Under the pieces are notes generated by a model. It was not told where the DNA came from, searched no databases, and worked only from the letters and a program-made list of their open reading frames with translations. From UBA9845 sp051889975 (lineage in GTDB: Bacteria > Bacillota > Clostridia > Christensenellales > UBA1242), in assembly GCA_051889975.1 (NCBI GenBank), contig JBJFDJ010000041.1, positions 1-22,332 on the forward strand: a stretch of 22,332 nt of DNA. Direction: 5' to 3'. The position numbers and the translations under genes are program-made. Numbering within the stretch: the first letter of the stretch is position 1; the number at the start of each line of letters is the position of its first letter. Shown piece after piece: positions 1 through 6,667 of the stretch.

Positions 1-533
1 TCAAAAGCAACACCATCTTTTTTGCCAACAAAATCAATTGTAACTGTGTCGCCATTTTTTGCAGGTCTGTCAACTTTTACAAGTCTACTAGATTTTTCTT
101 GCATATCTTTAATTGCGCCATTAACTTCGCTTGCAGAAACTTTAACAGCTTCTTTTTCAATATTTAAGCCCTTGTAGTCACCAAGTTTAACTTCTGGGTA
201 AACTGCAGTTGTAACAACAAGTGTTACGCCTGTGTCGTCAAGTTTTTCAACATCTAAACTTGGCATACCAACTGGTTCAAGTTTTTCTTTTACAACAATG
301 TCTTCAAAATATACATAGTAGCAATTATTTATTGCCTCGTCATAAAAGACATCTTTGCCATAAGTGTTTTCAATAACTCTGCGTGGAGCTTTGCCTGTTC
401 TAAAACCTTGAACTTTAAATTTTGATTTTGTAGTTTCATAGGCTTTGCTGATTTGTTCGTCCCACTCTTTTGCTGATAATTCAATTTTAACTTTAACTCG
501 TTTATCGGCTAGTAATTCTTTTGTGTATTCCAT
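1..533 (-). CDS. tig: Trigger factor (ribosome-associated chaperone/PPIase), N-terminal part, runs off window
   Basis: The minus strand encodes 177 codons before the window edge, without a stop. Residues 1-110 match the ribosome-binding domain. The signature GFRTGKAP lies at residues 43-50, the position of the GFRxGKxP loop that docks on ribosomal protein L23 in trigger factors. At about residue 160 an FKBP-type prolyl isomerase domain begins (GDTVTIDFVGKKDG) and is cut by the window end. The C-terminal chaperone arms are not seen. The ATG is well supported by AAAAGGAG (541-548). The family binds nascent chains at the exit tunnel and often sits beside clpP/clpX, which would lie outside the window. 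Confidence 0.95.
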   Translation of the reverse strand, partial: MEYTKELLADKRVKVKIELSAKEWDEQISKAYETTKSKFKVQGFRTGKAPRRVIENTYGKDVFYDEAINNCYYVYFEDIVVKEKLEPVGMPSLDVEKLDDTGVTLVVTTAVYPEVKLGDYKGLNIEKEAVKVSASEVNGAIKDMQEKSSRLVKVDRPAKNGDTVTIDFVGKKDGVAF

Positions 534-561
534 TAAATTTCTCCTTTTAAATAACCAATTA

Positions 562-590
562 AGTATAACATACAAATAATATTATTGCAA
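562..590 (-). promoter_or_regulatory. Sigma-A type promoter of tig
   Basis: On the minus strand TTGCAA (585-590) and TATACT (562-567) are separated by 17 bp, a good vegetative promoter. It lies about 30 bp upstream of the tig start and after the terminator of the preceding operon, so tig is probably transcribed independently. Confidence 0.7.
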
Positions 591-642
591 TTTGTTTTGC
601 AATTATTAATGCAATTTTTGTTAAATTTTGCTGTAAAATAAC

Positions 643-664
643 AAAAAACAAGCCATTTGGCTTG
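643..664 (-). terminator. Rho-independent terminator after the two small membrane genes
   Basis: Read on the minus strand, CAAGCC-AAAT-GGCTTG forms a 6-bp stem with a 4-nt loop and is followed by TTTTTT. It sits just downstream of the membrane-protein gene ending at 677. Confidence 0.8.
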
Positions 665-676
665 CTAGTTAAATTT

Positions 677-1069
677 TTAAAATAGTTTGATAATTGAAGA
701 CACAAACAAATAAACAAACAAGCAACTAAATGCCACACCAACAATGCTTGGCAAAAGCCTGTCAAAGTTTTGTCTGCGTTGCTGTTTTGCAAGTTTTTTT
801 TGCTTTTTTGCATCTTGCATAACATATTTTTCGCCGTCTTCGCCCATGGCAAGTTCCATAATTATTGCATCTTCTTTTTCTTGCGTGATGTTTGTTTGCT
901 TGATGTAGTTTTGTATAAGCCTAACACTTAACATAATAAAAGCCACGCAAAACATCGCCGTTGCTGGAATATACATAAAAGGCGTTAAATAAGACAGCAT
1001 AATAAAAACAAACGCAAGCACAAATGCAATGCCAATAGTCAAATTAAAAACCGAAAATTTAAATTTCAT
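677..1069 (-). CDS. Hypothetical membrane protein, 130 aa, three membrane segments
   Basis: I do not recognise the family. Two hydrophobic segments lie near the N-terminus (about residues 8-30 and 33-52). A charged Lys/Gln/Arg-rich middle (about 55-105, including KKQKKLAKQQRR) follows, then a third hydrophobic segment ends the protein (about 107-130). By the positive-inside rule the basic middle is probably cytoplasmic. The ATG is preceded by AAGGTGA at good spacing. The gene starts 8 nt after the stop of the equally small membrane gene upstream, so the two form an operon closed by the terminator at 643-664. No function can be assigned. Confidence 0.7.
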   Translation of the reverse strand: MKFKFSVFNLTIGIAFVLAFVFIMLSYLTPFMYIPATAMFCVAFIMLSVRLIQNYIKQTNITQEKEDAIIMELAMGEDGEKYVMQDAKKQKKLAKQQRRQNFDRLLPSIVGVAFSCLFVYLFVSSIIKLF

Positions 1070-1077
1070 AAATCACC

Positions 1078-1359
1078 TTAAAATAAATTAATGATAAGTG
1101 GCACAAAGGCAAGCAAAACTGCAATGACATAAACAACAATCCACACAGTGCTTTGTTTTGTGCGTATGTAATTATATGCAGCAATTGACATAACAATAAA
1201 TGACAAAATATAAGCCACTGTGTTTAAAACTCCAAGTCCAACCCATGTTATGCCACACACAGCCAAAATTTTTGTTAACACAAGCACAAAGCCAGATATG
1301 ACAAGTGCCCAAAATGCAAGCATATTAAAAAATTTTTTTGAATTCAATTCCCCTTTCAT
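1078..1359 (-). CDS. Hypothetical small membrane protein, 93 aa, three membrane segments
   Basis: Not recognised. After a short polar N-terminus (MKGELNSKKFF) there are three hydrophobic stretches: about residues 12-32, 40-61 and 71-91. The start was chosen at 1359. GGAGGA lies directly before it at proper spacing, whereas an in-frame ATG four codons upstream (1371) contains that same ribosome site and has none of its own. The upstream ATG is however almost exactly at the transcription start predicted from the extended -10 box at 1379-1387. A 97-aa leaderless form is therefore possible. It is the first gene of a two-gene membrane-protein operon. Confidence 0.7.
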   Translation of the reverse strand: MKGELNSKKFFNMLAFWALVISGFVLVLTKILAVCGITWVGLGVLNTVAYILSFIVMSIAAYNYIRTKQSTVWIVVYVIAVLLAFVPLIINLF

Positions 1360-1378
1360 AATTTCCTCCATTTAAATA

Positions 1379-1387
1379 ATTATAGCA
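1379..1387 (-). promoter_or_regulatory. Extended -10 promoter of the small membrane-protein operon
   Basis: The minus strand reads TGCTATAAT, a perfect TGn-TATAAT extended -10 element with no good -35. The predicted start of transcription is about 1371-1372, leaving only a 12-13 nt leader that begins with AUGGAGGA. Confidence 0.6.
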
Positions 1388-1545
1388 CACAACTTTTAAA
1401 AAATAAATAATTATTGCCTAACAAAAAAATTATTTATATTTTTTATTTATTGCATTCCACAAAAAAAAAATTAGTTTTAAAAACAAATATACTTATGCAA
1501 GTTTATTAAAACTTTGCAAAATTTTTTTATTATCTTCTTCTAACA

Positions 1546-1595
1546 ACTAGAAGCAAAAACTGCAAATAAGATAAGAATAGTTTTCAAAAAAATAA
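1546..1595 (+). repeat. Dispersed intergenic element, copy 1 (about 50 bp)
   Basis: ACTAGAAGCAAAAACTGCAA and the following 30 bases align with 6570-6621 over the whole length, with two single-base indels and a handful of substitutions. Both copies contain a weak internal inverted repeat (AAAACTG...TAGTTTT here, AAACTG...CAGTTT in the other copy). This copy lies in the 253-bp space between the rluD stop and the small membrane operon. The rest of that space is AT-rich and shows nothing else. Confidence 0.55.
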
Positions 1596-1612
1596 CTGCA
1601 AGATAAAAAATA

Positions 1613-2515
1613 TTAAAGTTTGTGTTTTTGGACAAAATCAACAAAATAATCTGGCAAATCAACTTGGCATTCTATTTGTTTTTTTGTGGTTGGTTGTTCA
1701 AAGCAAATTTTGTAGGCAGTTAAAAGTTGCCCATAAAGTTCTTTTTCTTTATCTTTAAAACCATAGACTTTGTCGCCGGCAATTGGATGGCCCAAATATT
1801 TGCTGTGCACCCTTATTTGATGTGTTCTGCCTGTTTTTAGTTCAAAGTGCACAAGAGTGTAACCCTTTAACCTTTCAACAACTTCAAAATTTGTTATGGC
1901 AAGTTTTCCGTGCGTGCTGTCGCAAACTTCCATAATTTGTCTGTTGCGTTTGCTACGAGCAATGTTTGTAACAACTTGTCCACTGTCTTGCTTTAAATTG
2001 CCTTGCAAAACTGCCATATAATGTCTTTTGCATTCTTTGGTGCTAATTTGTTTTGCAAGAGCCAAATGTGCTTTGTTGTTTTTTGCAACAATCAAAAGAC
2101 CACTTGTGTCTTTGTCAAGCCTATGCACAATGCCCGGCCTAAAACTGCCGTTTAAGTTACTCAACTGTTTAAATCTGTAAGTTAAAGCATTTACAAGTGT
2201 TCCTTGATAATTGCCAACTGCCGGATGCACCACCATTCCCTGTGGCTTGTTTATTACAATTAAATCATCATCCTCATAAACAACATCAAGTTTTATATCT
2301 TGTGGCGTTGCGTTTAGTTGTTGTTTTTCAACTTCTTCAACTCTTATTTTGTCATTCAAACAAACCTTGTAGCCTGCTTTTTGTTTTTTTTCATTGACCA
2401 GTATTTTGTCATCGTCCAAAAGGTTTTTGATACTGCTTCTCGTTTGATTTAACTGCTTTGCAACAAACACATCAAGCCTTTCGCCAACGCTATCTTTTAC
2501 AATAAACTCTTTCAA
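1613..2515 (-). CDS. rluD: RluD-family 23S rRNA pseudouridine synthase
   Basis: This 300-residue protein is a RluA/RluD-class pseudouridine synthase, which isomerises uridine in rRNA. An S4 RNA-binding domain occupies about residues 10-60 (ERLDVFV, SRSSIK-like, ILVN). The catalytic domain follows, with HRLDKDTSG at 131-139. D134 corresponds to the catalytic Asp of the family. GRTHQIRVH further on is the usual second signature. The start is TTG, placed 5 nt after AGGAGG (2521-2526). It lies directly downstream of lspA, the standard lspA-rluD (ylyB) pairing of Firmicutes. The exact rRNA target cannot be read from sequence. Confidence 0.93.
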   Translation of the reverse strand: MKEFIVKDSVGERLDVFVAKQLNQTRSSIKNLLDDDKILVNEKKQKAGYKVCLNDKIRVEEVEKQQLNATPQDIKLDVVYEDDDLIVINKPQGMVVHPAVGNYQGTLVNALTYRFKQLSNLNGSFRPGIVHRLDKDTSGLLIVAKNNKAHLALAKQISTKECKRHYMAVLQGNLKQDSGQVVTNIARSKRNRQIMEVCDSTHGKLAITNFEVVERLKGYTLVHFELKTGRTHQIRVHSKYLGHPIAGDKVYGFKDKEKELYGQLLTAYKICFEQPTTKKQIECQVDLPDYFVDFVQKHKL

Positions 2516-2536
2516 AAATTCCTCCTGTTGTTGATA

Positions 2537-3270
2537 CTAATTATCATTTGTTTTGTTGTTATTATCTGTTATGATATTTGTTTTTGTTTCTTTTCTGCTA
2601 TCAGTTGCAACATCTNNNNNNNNNNNNNNNNNNNNNNNNNNNNNNNNNNNNNNNNNNNNNNNNNNNNNNNNNNNNNNNNNNNNNNNNNNNNNNNNNNNNN
2701 NNNNNNNNNNNNNNNTGTCTTGTTGATAATCTCTGTTTTGTTATTGTTGTTATCTTCTGTTTTAACACTTATTTCACTTATATTTTTAGCCTTTTTGTCA
2801 CTTTGCTTTTTGTCAAAAAAGAACAATATATAAATTGCAAGCAAAATAACGCCAAAAGTTAATGCCATATCGGCAATGTTAAACACAGGAAAGTTAATAA
2901 ACTGCAAATAAATAAAATCTCTAACATAGCCAAAGGCAAGTCGGTCAATTAAATTGCCAATGCTACCAGCAACAATAAGCCCAGTGGCAATGCCAAATAG
3001 AGTTGATTTGCGTTTAAACAAAACATCAAATATAACAATGCCAATCAAAAAAACAAGTGTAAAGGAAATGAGTAGCCAAGTTTGACCTGTTAAAATGGAA
3101 AACCCAGCCCCATAATTTTTTGTTGGCGTGATTGCAAGCACTCCGTCAATAAGTGACACTTCGTTGACAATAAAAAACTTTGTTAGCATATCTACTAGCA
3201 AAACAACTGCAATTATAATAAGTTTCCACCAATAATTTTTAAAATAATTTTTTAAAGTTTGTTTTAGCAT
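2537..3270 (-). CDS. lspA: Lipoprotein signal peptidase (signal peptidase II), with an assembly gap in its C-terminal tail
   Basis: This membrane aspartyl protease removes signal peptides from prolipoproteins. The first 185 residues are intact and hold four hydrophobic segments. Family signatures are DMLTKFF near residue 27, NYGAGFS at 52-58, GNLIDR at 105-110, and the aspartates D118 (VRDF) and D134 (NIAD), which correspond to the catalytic pair. After residue 150 comes an unusual polar Lys/Asn/Thr/Asp-rich tail, cut by 100 Ns (2616-2715). Taken literally, the frame after the Ns ends at 2569. A different frame continues the same tail composition (DVATDSRKETK... to DNNNKTNDN) and stops at 2537, just before the rluD ribosome site. 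I use that end. There is no ribosome site at the ATG; see the leaderless promoter. Confidence 0.85.
2616..2715. other. Assembly gap of 100 Ns
   Basis: Exactly 100 Ns, the usual placeholder for a gap of unknown size. The flanks resemble each other (GTTGTTATTATCTGTTA at 2553-2569 and GTTGTTATCTTCTGTTT at 2745-2761), so a repetitive lspA tail probably broke the assembly. Confidence 0.95.
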
Positions 3271-3276
3271 ATTTTT

Positions 3277-3304
3277 ATTTTAACATATTTTTAAATATTT
3301 TCAA
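3277..3304 (-). promoter_or_regulatory. Promoter of lspA, apparently leaderless
   Basis: On the minus strand TTGAAA (3299-3304) and TAAAAT (3277-3282) are 16 bp apart. Only 6 nt separate the -10 box from the ATG, so transcription is predicted to begin at the start codon. This fits the absence of a Shine-Dalgarno sequence. Confidence 0.55.
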
Positions 3305-3359
3305 AATAAACAACACAAAATGCAACTAAATACGCAATGTTGGTTTTTTATAAAAATAT

Positions 3360-3698
3360 CTATCTTATTGTTGATATCTTAACATTTTTTGGTGTGATGA
3401 TATAAAGAGAGCTTTGCAAGCAATTAATTTCGGCATTTAAGGCATACAAAGCGCCACAGAGATAATCAGCCACTTTGTTATACTCTGCACTTTTTATGTT
3501 GCCCATGTTTATGATGATTGTTTGACCACGAGCAATGCAGTCAATAACTTTGTTAAGTTCGGCAATATTTTTTGGAGCATAAACAATCAGCCCGTTTATG
3601 TCATTGGCGTTTTGCTCAATTGTCTTGTTGACTTCCACACTGCTCTTTATGTTATTTTTGTTGATAAATCCACTTAACAAATTGTCTAAAAATTTCAT
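3360..3698 (-). CDS. sepF: Cell division protein SepF (DUF552)
   Basis: SepF is a membrane-binding protein that polymerises and anchors FtsZ at the division site in Gram-positive bacteria. The 112-residue product starts with an amphipathic N-terminal helix (MKFLDNLLSGFI), the membrane-targeting part in SepF. A short linker follows, then the SepF fold from about residue 36 on: GLIVYAPKNIAEL, TIIINMGNI, the ADYLCGALYALNAEI helix and the final LYIITPKNVKI strand. It is somewhat shorter than B. subtilis SepF because of the short linker. The gene starts 5 nt after the stop of the SPOR-like gene, whose TAG overlaps the weak ribosome site (TAGGT). The two are probably co-expressed, and lspA and rluD follow as in the usual ylm/division cluster. 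Confidence 0.9.
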   Translation of the reverse strand: MKFLDNLLSGFINKNNIKSSVEVNKTIEQNANDINGLIVYAPKNIAELNKVIDCIARGQTIIINMGNIKSAEYNKVADYLCGALYALNAEINCLQSSLYIITPKNVKISTIR

Positions 3699-3703
3699 AC
3701 AAC

Positions 3704-4492
3704 CTACTTTGTGATACTGTTTTCCATGCTTAAAAAACTATTTAAAATACTTGCCATTGTATATTTGATATCAACACTTAAATTGTCACTTAAAACAAGT
3801 GCATTTAAACTGGAAATCAGTTCGCTTTCAAAGATTTTAACATGCGTAACAATGTTGTCGCAATTATCTAAAAACACTTTTGCCAAACTTTCCTTTTGAT
3901 ATTGACAAGATTCCTTAAAAACTTGCAATTTCTGTTTTGCTTCGGCATCTAAAATTTCGCCCTTATCCAAACTTATGCAAACATCATAAAGTTTTTGATG
4001 ACTTTGATTAACCAAATCCAAGCTATTTTTTAATGCAGTTATTTGCGCCGATGTGTATTCGGTTGACAGCACCAAACTAGATAGTTTTAAGGTTAACACA
4101 GTTGCATTAAAACTGTTTGACAAATTGTCACACACCTTTTGTGCGTCTTCGTTTGTTGGATATATGTTTGCAATAACATAGCAATTATTGTTTAAGTTTA
4201 AAACATATCCAGCCCCGCCTTGCTGTTTAATTTGTTTGTCAATATCAGACACATCAAAATATGACTTACCCTCGGCAACAACAACGGCAAAATATTTTTG
4301 TTCATCAAAAATTTTATATTTGTTAAGACCAAATAAATTTGTCAAGTTGACAGCCGAAAACACGTAAAAACAACCTACGACAATAATAACCGACAACACA
4401 AAAAACAAAATCAATTTAACTATTGTTGGCGTGCCTGTCTTTTTATTGTTTTTTTTGTAAATATAACCATATTCAGTTTGCAATATTGGCAT
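3704..4492 (-). CDS. Membrane-anchored protein with a SPOR-like domain, upstream of sepF
   Basis: A 262-residue protein with one N-terminal membrane segment (about residues 25-46) after a short basic cytoplasmic stretch (YKKNNKKTGTPT), so the rest is probably extracytoplasmic. Residues about 67-140 (FAVVVAEGKSYFD..., then CYVIANIYPTNEDAQKVC) resemble SPOR domains, which bind denuded septal peptidoglycan. The C-terminal 120 residues look alpha-helical. The start was put at the ATG at 4492 because GTAGGT precedes it at suitable spacing. A TTG six codons upstream would have its ribosome site inside its own codons. The position directly before sepF suggests a division or cell-wall role. The SPOR call is from pattern only and is uncertain. 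Confidence 0.75.
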   Translation of the reverse strand: MPILQTEYGYIYKKNNKKTGTPTIVKLILFFVLSVIIVVGCFYVFSAVNLTNLFGLNKYKIFDEQKYFAVVVAEGKSYFDVSDIDKQIKQQGGAGYVLNLNNNCYVIANIYPTNEDAQKVCDNLSNSFNATVLTLKLSSLVLSTEYTSAQITALKNSLDLVNQSHQKLYDVCISLDKGEILDAEAKQKLQVFKESCQYQKESLAKVFLDNCDNIVTHVKIFESELISSLNALVLSDNLSVDIKYTMASILNSFLSMENSITK

Positions 4493-4498
4493 AAAAAA

Positions 4499-4527
4499 TT
4501 GACCTACCAAAAAAGATTTTATAAAAT
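4499..4527 (+). promoter_or_regulatory. Sigma-A type promoter of groES-groEL
   Basis: TTGACC (4499-4504) and TAAAAT (4522-4527) are separated by 17 bp, each matching consensus at five of six bases. Transcription is predicted to start about 4534, giving a roughly 65-nt leader. The -35 lies only a few bases from the divergent gene starting at 4492. Confidence 0.7.
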
Positions 4528-4533
4528 ATATAT

Positions 4534-4571
4534 ATGCAAAATGCCGTGCAGATAAAAGTTAAATTTTGCAT
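4534..4571. promoter_or_regulatory. Perfect 9-bp inverted repeat at the groESL transcription start
   Basis: ATGCAAAAT (4534-4542) is repeated inverted as ATTTTGCAT (4563-4571) with 20 bp between. It begins at the predicted +1 of groESL, where heat-shock operators such as CIRCE usually sit, but it is not CIRCE (TTAGCACTC-N9-GAGTGCTAA). It could be an operator or an RNA leader stem. Confidence 0.4.
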
Positions 4572-4599
4572 GGGCAAAAATTTTTTTTAGGAGATGAAA

Positions 4600-4887
4600 A
4601 TGAAAATTAAACCATTGTTAGACAAAGTTGTTTTGGAACAGCTAGAAAGTGAACAAAAAACACAGGCAGGCATATATTTGCCAACTTCGGCACAAGAAAA
4701 GCCAGAACTTGCAAAAGTTGTTGCAGTTGGAGAAGGTGGATTTGTTGACGGAGCCGAAGTTAAAATGCTTGTAAAACCAAATGACAAAGTTTTGTATAGC
4801 AAATATGCTGGAAGCGAATATAAAATTGATGGAAAAAAATATATAATTGTTAAGCAAGCAGACATACTTGCTGTGATTGAAGATTAA
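4600..4887 (+). CDS. groES: Co-chaperonin GroES
   Basis: The 95-residue protein is the standard 10-kDa lid of the GroEL chamber. It begins KIKPLLDKVVLEQ, has the mobile loop (EQKTQAGIYLPTSAQEKP) around residues 15-33, and ends with the typical KYIIVKQADILAVIE strand. The start was set at 4600: AGGAG (4589-4593) stands 6 nt before it, whereas the ATG at 4594 directly abuts the ribosome site. It is the first gene of a groESL operon, with groEL 11 nt downstream. Confidence 0.97.
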   Translation: MKIKPLLDKVVLEQLESEQKTQAGIYLPTSAQEKPELAKVVAVGEGGFVDGAEVKMLVKPNDKVLYSKYAGSEYKIDGKKYIIVKQADILAVIED

Positions 4888-4898
4888 GGGGGCAAAAT

Positions 4899-6506
4899 AT
4901 GGCAAAAAAAATAATATATGGCGATGAAGCAAGGCAAAAATTAAAAAATGGCGTTGATGCAGTTGCAAACACTGTCAAAATCACTCTTGGGCCAAAGGGC
5001 AGAAATGTTGTTTTGGACAGAGATTATGACATTCCACTCATCACAAATGATGGCGTGACAATTGCAAAAGATGTTGTGCTTGATGACCCTTTTGAAAATA
5101 TGGGAGCAAGCCTTTTAAAGCAAGTTAGCATAAAAACAAACGATGTTGCTGGTGATGGAACAACCACAAGTGCTGTGCTTGCACAAAAAATTGTGCACGA
5201 AGGCATAAAAAATTTTGTGGCTGGCGCAAATCCTGTTATGCTTAAAAAGGGAATTTCTTTGGCAACCGATGTTGTTGTTGACGAGTTAAAAAAGCAAAGC
5301 ATTGCTGTCAACAGCAAAAAAGAGATTGAACAAGTTGCGTCTATTAGTGCTGGCGACACAGAAGTTGGCAAGTTGATTGCCGATGCCTTTGAAAAAGTTG
5401 GCAAAGATGGTGTTATAACTGTTGAAGAAGGCAAAACGCTTAACACTACCCTAAAACTTGCAGTTGGCATGCAGTTTGACAGAGGTTATCTCAGCCCATA
5501 TATGAGCACCAATATGGAAAAAATGGAAGCAGAACTAAACGACTGCTACATTTTGATAACAGACAAAAAAATAAGCAATGTGCAAGAACTTTTGCCTATT
5601 TTGGAACAAGTTGTTAAACAAGGTTTAAAACTTTTGATAATTGCTGATGACATTGAAGGCGAAGCCTTGACAACACTTATTGTAAACAAATTGCGTGGCA
5701 CTTTTAACTGCGTTGCAGTCAAAGCACCAAGTTATGGCGACAAAAGGCGAGATATTTTGGAAGATATTGCAATTTTAACTGGCGCAACAGTTGTAAGCGA
5801 AGAAAAAGGCTTGTCACTTGCAACGTCAACACTTGAATGTTTGGGCAGGGCAAAATCAGTTAAGGTGACCAAGGACAGCACAACAATTGTTGAAGGATAT
5901 GGCGACAAACAACTTTTAGACGAGCGAAAGGAAATAATCAAAGCACAAATTGGCACATGCACAAGTGATTTTGACAAAGAAAAACTTGCCGAAAGACTTG
6001 CAAAATTAAGTGGTGGTGTTGCTGTGATAAGCGTTGGCAGTGCCACAGAAGTTGAGTTAAAAGAAAAGAAATTAAGGATTGAAGATGCTTTAAGTGCAAC
6101 AAAGGCGGCAAGCGAAGAAGGTATTGTTGCTGGTGGTGGCGTTGCACTGCTTCAATGCAAACCTGCCCTTTGCAAATTTGTTGAAACTTTGAGTGGTGAC
6201 ATAAAAGTTGGTGCAGAGATTGTTTTAAAATCACTTGATGCACCTATCTTGCAGATTGCTGAAAATGCAAGCGTAAATGGTGGTGTTGTGGTTGAAAACA
6301 TTCAGCGCGCAAACAAAACAAATTATGGCTATGACGCTTTAAACGAAACTTATGTCGATATGATAAAAAGTGGCATTGTTGACCCAACAAAAGTCACCCG
6401 TTCAGCACTTCAAAATGCAACAAGTGTTGCTGGAACATTGCTTACAACCGAAAGTTTGGTTGTTAATATTAAAGACAATGATGCAAAGACAAATGAAGCA
6501 TATTAA
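4899..6506 (+). CDS. groEL: Chaperonin GroEL (HSP60)
   Basis: This 535-residue protein is the ATP-driven tetradecameric folding chamber. Landmarks are TLGPKGRNVVLD (29-40), the ATP-binding DGTTT at 86-90, the apical-domain segment APSYGDKRRDILEDIA, and RIEDALSATKAASEEGIVAGGG, which carries the ATP-hydrolysis Asp. The length is slightly below usual because the C-terminus ends ...KDNDAKTNEAY and lacks the GGM-repeat tail typical of many GroELs. AAGGGGG overlaps the groES stop and serves as its ribosome site. The terminator at 6631-6667 ends the operon. Confidence 0.98.
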   Translation: MAKKIIYGDEARQKLKNGVDAVANTVKITLGPKGRNVVLDRDYDIPLITNDGVTIAKDVVLDDPFENMGASLLKQVSIKTNDVAGDGTTTSAVLAQKIVHEGIKNFVAGANPVMLKKGISLATDVVVDELKKQSIAVNSKKEIEQVASISAGDTEVGKLIADAFEKVGKDGVITVEEGKTLNTTLKLAVGMQFDRGYLSPYMSTNMEKMEAELNDCYILITDKKISNVQELLPILEQVVKQGLKLLIIADDIEGEALTTLIVNKLRGTFNCVAVKAPSYGDKRRDILEDIAILTGATVVSEEKGLSLATSTLECLGRAKSVKVTKDSTTIVEGYGDKQLLDERKEIIKAQIGTCTSDFDKEKLAERLAKLSGGVAVISVGSATEVELKEKKLRIEDALSATKAASEEGIVAGGGVALLQCKPALCKFVETLSGDIKVGAEIVLKSLDAPILQIAENASVNGGVVVENIQRANKTNYGYDALNETYVDMIKSGIVDPTKVTRSALQNATSVAGTLLTTESLVVNIKDNDAKTNEAY

Positions 6507-6569
6507 TATTTCGTTAAAACTAATTTAAATTATTTATTTGATTAATAATTTTGATTAAATTAATTTAAT

Positions 6570-6621
6570 ACTAGAAAGCAAAAAACTGCAAATATAATAA
6601 GGACAGTTTGCAAAAAATTAA
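6570..6621 (+). repeat. Dispersed intergenic element, copy 2 (about 52 bp)
   Basis: Aligns with 1546-1595 in the same orientation. Shared blocks include ACTAGAA, GCAAAA, ACTGCAAATA and CAAAAAA. The internal stem pairs better here (AAACTG...CAGTTT). It lies between the groEL stop and its terminator, so it is in the groESL 3' untranslated region. Confidence 0.55.
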
Positions 6622-6630
6622 AATAAAAGC

Positions 6631-6667
6631 ATAAAAAAAATCAAGCAATTACGCTTGATTTTTTTTG
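6631..6667. terminator. Bidirectional terminator between groEL and the surface-protein gene
   Basis: AATCAAGC-AATTAC-GCTTGATT is an 8-bp stem flanked by A-rich sequence on the left and T-rich sequence on the right. It can end transcription of groESL (plus) and of the convergent surface-protein gene (minus). Confidence 0.85.

Noticed and set aside
2528..2862. Plus-strand frames spanning the N block
   Set aside because: They are antisense to lspA and include the artificial Ns; composition is the complement of the Asn/Lys-rich tail.
4500..4600. CIRCE or CtsR operator before groES
   Set aside because: Neither TTAGCACTC-N9-GAGTGCTAA nor tandem GGTCAAA heptads are present; only a different inverted repeat is seen.
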